Shown one piece after another: positions 60,085 to 64,000 of a stretch of 64,000 nt of DNA; the stretch's first letter is position 1; every line of letters starts with the position of its first letter. Location: the NCBI RefSeq assembly GCF_002749615.1, contig NZ_CP024201.1, forward strand, positions 3,515,001 to 3,579,000, given 5' to 3'. The notes below the pieces were generated by a model. The model was not told the DNA's origin. It saw only the letters and a program-made list of their open reading frames with translations, and ran no database searches. The translations under genes were made by a program, and so were the position numbers. The DNA comes from Caulobacter mirabilis. Lineage in GTDB: Bacteria; Pseudomonadota; Alphaproteobacteria; Caulobacterales; Caulobacteraceae.

Positions 60085-60902
60085 GCGGCGTCTTCGTCCA
60101 GGTCCTCGAACCCGACCGTGACCGTACCGTCGGCTTCGCGCCGAGCCTGGATGAACCCGCGCCCGTCGCCGTCCAGCTCCACGGCGGTCAGCACGCCGGT
60201 GTTGTAGGCCCAGGTGTCCACCCCGATCCGCCGGTCGTCGGAATGCGGCTCCCGTCCCGGCGTGTGGCCATGGACGATCACCTTTTCCAGCCGCCGCGTG
60301 TCGGACAGGAACGGCTCGCGGATCCAGCGCAGGTCGCGCGTGCTCTGTTCGCTCAGCGGACGATCCGGCCGCACGCCGGCGTGGACGAAGAAGTAGTCGC
60401 CGAGTTCGATCGTATCTTCGAGCCCTCGAAGGAAGCGAAGATGCGTCTCGGGCACCGCGGCGCAGAACAGGGCGTGCGCCTCTCGCCAGGCTTCAACGTC
60501 GTCGTCGTTCGCCGGAGGCTCGACGCCGTAGGAGCGCATCGTCGCCTTGCCGCCGTAGGTCGACCAGATGAGGCCGCCCTCGAAGTCCTTGAGGAAGCGC
60601 AACATCGCCTCTTCGTGGTTGCCGGACAGGAACCGGCACCCCGGCTGATCGACGCGAAGCTGGATCAAGCGTTCGATCACGCCGCTGGAATCCGGCCCGC
60701 GATCGACGTAGTCGCCGAGAAAGATCAGCAACGGGTCGGGCTCGCCCGGCTGCTTGTCCGCCTGGATGCCGTCGATCAGGCCGCAGAGAAGGTCATGGCA
60801 ACCGTGGATGTCGCCGATCGCGAACACGCGCCGCCCCTCGATCGCGATCGGGCCGCGGCGCTCCTGGCGTTTCAAGAGGCGGGAAAGAAACTTCAAGGTC
60901 AA
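60081..60902 (-). CDS. Serine/threonine protein phosphatase-like metallophosphoesterase
   Basis: A 273-residue protein with the three metal motifs GDIHG (30-34), GDYVDRG (63-69) and GNHE (94-97), and HGHTPG. This is the PPP-type/PphA-like group; it may dephosphorylate proteins or Ap4A. Its stop overlaps the end of the manC fusion gene. Confidence 0.9.
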   Translation of the reverse strand: MTLKFLSRLLKRQERRGPIAIEGRRVFAIGDIHGCHDLLCGLIDGIQADKQPGEPDPLLIFLGDYVDRGPDSSGVIERLIQLRVDQPGCRFLSGNHEEAMLRFLKDFEGGLIWSTYGGKATMRSYGVEPPANDDDVEAWREAHALFCAAVPETHLRFLRGLEDTIELGDYFFVHAGVRPDRPLSEQSTRDLRWIREPFLSDTRRLEKVIVHGHTPGREPHSDDRRIGVDTWAYNTGVLTAVELDGDGRGFIQARREADGTVTVGFEDLDEDAA

Positions 60903-61127
60903 TCCTCAGGCCGCCCGCCGGAACGGGCCGCATTTCTGCGCGCCTGCTGGTTCTCCGGTTTGTGCTTCGGGGCGGTTTTCCATACGGCGTCAGGTCGGTC
61001 AACGTCCGGATTCTGTCGGAAACCTCTTGCCAGAGGGTTCCATCCAAGTGCGGCAGAGCCGTGACAGTGGACCGCCTGCCGAAAGCCGCGCTGGATTTGC
61101 GCTCGACGCTCGGTTACCTCCGCTCCC

Positions 61128-61997
61128 ATGAGACCTGTCCGCAAAGCCGTCCTGCCCGTCGCCGGCCTCGGCACCCGTGTCCTTCCCGGCGCCAAGAACA
61201 CGCCGAAGGAAATGCTCAACGTCGTGGATCGGCCGATCCTGTCCTACATCGTGGCCGAAGGGCGCGCGGCGGGGATCGAGCACTTCGTGTTCGTCACCGG
61301 CCGCGGCAAGGAGGCGATCGAGAACTACTTCGATCACCACCCCGAGATGGAGAGCCAGCTCGAGGCCAAGGGCAAGACCGATATCCTCGCCGACATCCGC
61401 GCGGAACTGCCCAAGCCCGGCGAGATGAGCTTCGTGCGCCAGATGGCGCCGCTCGGCCTAGGTCACGCCGTCTGGTGCGCCCGCGACGTGATCGGCGACG
61501 AGCCCTTCGCCGTGATGCTGCCCGACATGCTGATGCACGCGAAGGTCCCGGCCCTTCGCCAGGCGGTCGAGGCCTACGAGACGGTCGGCGGCAACATCGT
61601 GGTGGTGGAGCCGGCGCCCGAGGGCGAGGCCCACAAGTATGGCATCGTCGCGCTGGACGGCCATGAAGGCCGGCTCAACCGGATGACCGGCATGGTCGAG
61701 AAGCCGCCGAAGGGGACCGAGCCCTCGAACCTGTTCATCTCGGGCCGCTACATCCTGCAGCCCGAAGTCTTCAAGCTGCTCGGCGACCAGCAGAAGGGCG
61801 CCGGCGGCGAGATTCAGCTGACGGACGCCATGGCCCGGCTGATGGCGATCGAGAACTTCCACGCGCTCGAATACGACGGCGTGACCTATGACTGCGGGGA
61901 CAAGATCGGCCTGCTGCGCGCCAACGTCGCGTTCGCGCTCCAACGGGAAGACCTAGGCGCGGCGGCGCGCAAGGCGATCACGGACCTGCTGGGCTAG
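61128..61997 (+). CDS. galU: UTP-glucose-1-phosphate uridylyltransferase
   Basis: The 289-residue enzyme starts with [20 protein letters not shown] and has [14 protein letters not shown], the sugar site, and [19 protein letters not shown]. It makes UDP-glucose, the substrate of the Ugd enzyme upstream. It is divergent from the phosphatase gene. Confidence 0.96.
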   Translation: MRPVRKAVLPVAGLGTRVLPGAKNTPKEMLNVVDRPILSYIVAEGRAAGIEHFVFVTGRGKEAIENYFDHHPEMESQLEAKGKTDILADIRAELPKPGEMSFVRQMAPLGLGHAVWCARDVIGDEPFAVMLPDMLMHAKVPALRQAVEAYETVGGNIVVVEPAPEGEAHKYGIVALDGHEGRLNRMTGMVEKPPKGTEPSNLFISGRYILQPEVFKLLGDQQKGAGGEIQLTDAMARLMAIENFHALEYDGVTYDCGDKIGLLRANVAFALQREDLGAAARKAITDLLG

Positions 61998-62004
61998 GCC
62001 CCAA

Positions 62005-62087
62005 GGGACATGCTCCCGCAGGGTGCGTGTCCCCGTACTGTAGGCCCGACATGGGGACACGCACCGGCTCCGCCGGGGCATGTCCCC
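62005..62087. repeat. Nested palindromic repeat, family C, copy 2
   Basis: The same four arms as copy 1 (GGGACATGCTCC, GGTGCGTGTCCCC, GGGGACACGCACC, GGGGCATGTCCCC) with a different spacer, between galU and ohrR. Confidence 0.85.
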
Positions 62088-62094
62088 GTCCATT

Positions 62095-62550
62095 CTACAG
62101 CCGCACCCCGGCCAGGAGCGCCTCCAACCCCGCCTTCAGCGCGAGCGCCGACGCCGGTTCCAGGTGCAGGTCCTCCGCCAGGCGGAACGGGATCGGCTCG
62201 GCCTGCGCCTTCAGCGCCCGCCCAGCCGCTGTCAACGAAATCACCACCACTCGCTCGTCCTCGTCGGATCGCCGCCGCGCCACCAAGCCGGCGGCTTCCA
62301 ATCGCTTGAGCAACGGGGTCAGCGTCCCCGAGTCCAGATGCAGCCGGCGGCCGATCTCGCCCAGCGAGACGCCGTCGTCCTCCCATAGCACCAGCATGAC
62401 CAGGTACTGCGGATAGGTCAGGCCCAGCGGCTTGAGGTGCGGGCGATAGGCCTTCTGGATCGCGTTGGCGGCCGCATAGACCGGAAAACACAGCTGCGAC
62501 GACAGCTTCAGCGCGTCGCGGGGCTCAGGAAAGGCGGGGGCCTGGGACAT
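62095..62550 (-). CDS. ohrR: MarR/OhrR-family organic hydroperoxide regulator
   Basis: A 151-residue winged-helix repressor with the reactive Cys21 ([15 protein letters not shown]) and [48 protein letters not shown]. Peroxide oxidises the Cys and releases ohr. It is divergent from ohr across an operator palindrome. Start at [11 protein letters not shown]. Confidence 0.92.
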   Translation of the reverse strand: MSQAPAFPEPRDALKLSSQLCFPVYAAANAIQKAYRPHLKPLGLTYPQYLVMLVLWEDDGVSLGEIGRRLHLDSGTLTPLLKRLEAAGLVARRRSDEDERVVVISLTAAGRALKAQAEPIPFRLAEDLHLEPASALALKAGLEALLAGVRL

Positions 62551-62596
62551 GATCCGCAGATAATGCGGCGAGTCCCCATTGCAAACTTGAAAATCG

Positions 62597-62615
62597 TACA
62601 CAATTTAATTGTGCA
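62597..62615. promoter_or_regulatory. OhrR operator
   Basis: TACACAATTTAATTGTGCA is a near-perfect palindrome of the AT-rich OhrR type (TACAATT-AATTGTA), in the gap between ohrR and ohr. Confidence 0.75.
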
Positions 62616-62637
62616 CAATATTTCTTGGAGAAACACC

Positions 62638-63057
62638 ATGGCCACCCTCTACACCGCCACCGCCACCGCCTCGGGCGGCCGCGACGGCTCCGCCCGCAGC
62701 GACGACGGCGTCCTGGACGTCGCCCTGTCCACGCCCAAGAGCCTGGGCGGGGCCGGCAAGGCGGGGGCCACCAACCCCGAGCAGCTGTTCGCCGCCGGCT
62801 ACGCCGCCTGCTTCGACAGCGCCCTTCGCTTCGTCGCCCGCAGCCAGGGCGTGACGATCACCGAGAGCGCGGTAACCGCCCGGGTGGGGATCGGCCCGAA
62901 CGGTCAGGGCGGCTTCGGCCTGGAAGCGGCCCTGGACGTCAGCCTGCCCGGCCTGGATCGGGACGCCGCCGAGAAGCTGGTCGCGACGGCCCACCAGGTC
63001 TGCCCCTACTCCAACGCCACCCGCGGCAACATCGAGGTGACGCTGACCGTCATCTGA
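62638..63057 (+). CDS. ohr: Organic hydroperoxide resistance protein Ohr
   Basis: A 139-residue OsmC-fold peroxidase with the redox pair Cys58 ([10 protein letters not shown]) and Cys122 ([13 protein letters not shown]). It reduces lipid and organic hydroperoxides via lipoyl thiols. The ATG 62638 has TTGGAG upstream and begins the conserved [14 protein letters not shown]. Confidence 0.96.
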   Translation: MATLYTATATASGGRDGSARSDDGVLDVALSTPKSLGGAGKAGATNPEQLFAAGYAACFDSALRFVARSQGVTITESAVTARVGIGPNGQGGFGLEAALDVSLPGLDRDAAEKLVATAHQVCPYSNATRGNIEVTLTVI

Positions 63058-63087
63058 CGCCTTGGCCCGCAAGGGCTCAGCGACTAC

Positions 63088-63120
63088 TCCTCCCGTGTGG
63101 GCCTTCGCTCCACGGGAGGA
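63088..63120 (+). promoter_or_regulatory. Hairpin masking the ribosome site of the next gene
   Basis: TCCTCCCGTG and CACGGGAGGA form a perfect 10-bp stem with a 13-base loop. The right strand contains the ribosome site GGAGGA used by the epimerase gene, and a short T-rich stretch follows, so the hairpin could be a terminator of ohr or a translation control. Confidence 0.5.
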
Positions 63121-63127
63121 TTTGCGT

Positions 63128-64000
63128 TTGCCGAACCTGCTCGTCTTCGGCTTCGGATACACCGGCCAGGCCATGGCCCAGCGCATGCAGGCCGAAGGCT
63201 GGAATGTCTGGGCGGCGGTCCGTTCGGCCGAGTCGGCGACCCTGGCCCGCGCCCAGGGCGTGACCCCGATCGACGCCGCCGACCACGCCGCCCTGGTCGC
63301 CGCCCCGACCATGGCCGCGATGCTGGTCACCGCCCCGCCGGACGAGCGCGGCTGCCCCGGCCTCAACGCGCTTGTCCCGGCGATCGCCCAGGCCGGCGCC
63401 TTTCCGGACTGGATCGGCTATCTCTCCACGACCGGCGTCTACGGCGACCGCGAGGGCGGCTGGGTGTTCGAGGACAGCCCGCTGCGCGCCCGCTCGCCCG
63501 AGGCCGCCCGCCGCGTCGCCGCCGAGCGCGACTGGCTGGAGGTCGGTCGCGGCATGGGCCTGACGGTCCAGATCTTCCGCCTGCCCGGCATCTATGGACC
63601 GGGCCGCTCGACCTTCGACCGCCTGCGCGAGGGCCGCGCCCGCAACCTGATCAAGCCGGGCCAGGTGTTCAGCCGCATCCATGTCGACGACATCGTCAGC
63701 GGCCTTTTCGCCTCGGTCGCCCGGCCGCACGCCGGCCGCGCCTACAACCTGGTCGACGACGATCCGGCTCCGCCACACGTGCTGAACGCCTTCGCCGCGG
63801 AGATGATGGGCCAGATCGCCCCGGCCCTCATTCCCTACGACGAGACCGCCCTGCCCCTGGCCGCCGTCCGCTTCTGGTCCGAGAACAAGCGCGTCTCCAA
63901 CGCCCGCGCCAAGGCCGAACTCGGCTGGCGGCTGCGCTATCCGACCTGGCGTGAAGGCCTGACCGCGATCTACGCTGCCGAAAACAAGGGGAGCGAGGCA
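63128..64000 (+). CDS. NAD-dependent epimerase/dehydratase (YeeZ-like), truncated by the window edge
   Basis: The protein starts at TTG 63128 (GGGAGGA six bases upstream) and continues to the end of the window without a stop (about 291 codons). GFGYTGQ (8-14) is the dinucleotide motif; STTGVYGD and IFRLPGIYGPGRSTFDRL are extended-SDR motifs. It is close to YeeZ-type proteins of unknown substrate; the catalytic Tyr of YxxxK is not clearly present. Confidence 0.87.
   Translation, partial: MPNLLVFGFGYTGQAMAQRMQAEGWNVWAAVRSAESATLARAQGVTPIDAADHAALVAAPTMAAMLVTAPPDERGCPGLNALVPAIAQAGAFPDWIGYLSTTGVYGDREGGWVFEDSPLRARSPEAARRVAAERDWLEVGRGMGLTVQIFRLPGIYGPGRSTFDRLREGRARNLIKPGQVFSRIHVDDIVSGLFASVARPHAGRAYNLVDDDPAPPHVLNAFAAEMMGQIAPALIPYDETALPLAAVRFWSENKRVSNARAKAELGWRLRYPTWREGLTAIYAAENKGSEA

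Overview
The window is a high-GC chromosomal segment of an alphaproteobacterium of the order Caulobacterales. The evidence is the cell-cycle regulator gene gcrA, the holdfast-anchoring genes hfaABD behind a sigma-54 promoter, CcrM (GANTC) and CtrA-like (TTAA-N7-TTA) sites, and many Caulobacter-style small families. The partial 16S rRNA at the left edge looks closer to Phenylobacterium than to Caulobacter crescentus; this is judged from memory of the V1-V2 region, so the genus call is moderate. There is no prophage, transposase, CRISPR array or tRNA that I can see. This is ordinary, gene-dense core chromosome with dispersed palindromic repeats between genes.

Layout. 0-2.9 kb: 5' end of a leftward rRNA operon with a long leader carrying several promoters, then an Rrf2 regulator, a CBS protein and a rhomboid. 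3-10.4 kb: hfaABD, a chromate transporter, an M16 peptidase lipoprotein and a small exported partner. 10.4-15.6 kb: a Cys/Pro-rich exported protein, a PAS_5 protein, and a ferric-siderophore locus (TonB receptor, PepSY membrane protein, small membrane protein). 15.6-20.5 kb: two oxidoreductases, a small GIY-YIG gene between inverted repeats, a small monooxygenase and a frameshifted exported-protein gene. 20.7-30 kb: an RNA helicase, an enoyl-CoA hydratase, a gamma-carbonic anhydrase, a candidate RNA gene, phoH, argF-argD, a YbaY lipoprotein, an M28 peptidase and an ABC-2 permease. 30-36 kb: gcrA, xseA, a DUF2093-M23 pair, a receiver protein, an LpxL-like acyltransferase, an XRE regulator and a hisN-like phosphatase. 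36-43 kb: an ArsR-SRPBCC pair, small enzymes, small Cys-rich exported proteins and a run of exported proteins including two methyltransferase-like paralogues. 43-46.3 kb: hsp20 behind a sigma-32-type promoter and a ROSE-like leader, a pentapeptide-repeat protein, a lone RibD-type deaminase and gpmA. 46.4-62 kb: sugar-phosphate and sugar-nucleotide genes (kdsD, pgm/manB, ugd, glmM, glmS, a manC-epimerase fusion, galU) interrupted by a DUF969-DUF979-DUF2891 operon. 62-64 kb: the divergent ohrR/ohr pair and a truncated epimerase gene.

How the genes work together. The 47-62 kb genes supply precursors for LPS, capsule and holdfast polysaccharide: arabinose-5-P for KDO, mannose-1-P and GDP-mannose, UDP-glucose and UDP-glucuronate, and glucosamine phosphates for peptidoglycan. 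Together with hfaABD and the acyltransferase they give the window a cell-envelope flavour. gcrA links it to the Caulobacter cell cycle.

The signals most worth a second look are the GIY-YIG gene framed by inverted REP-like repeats that also occur elsewhere without a gene; the DUF969-DUF979-DUF2891 operon; the exported methyltransferase-like paralogues; a candidate RNA gene with its own promoter and terminator upstream of phoH; the ROSE-like leader of hsp20; a probable CTG-initiated M23 peptidase; and one 15-bp palindrome found upstream of two distant genes.
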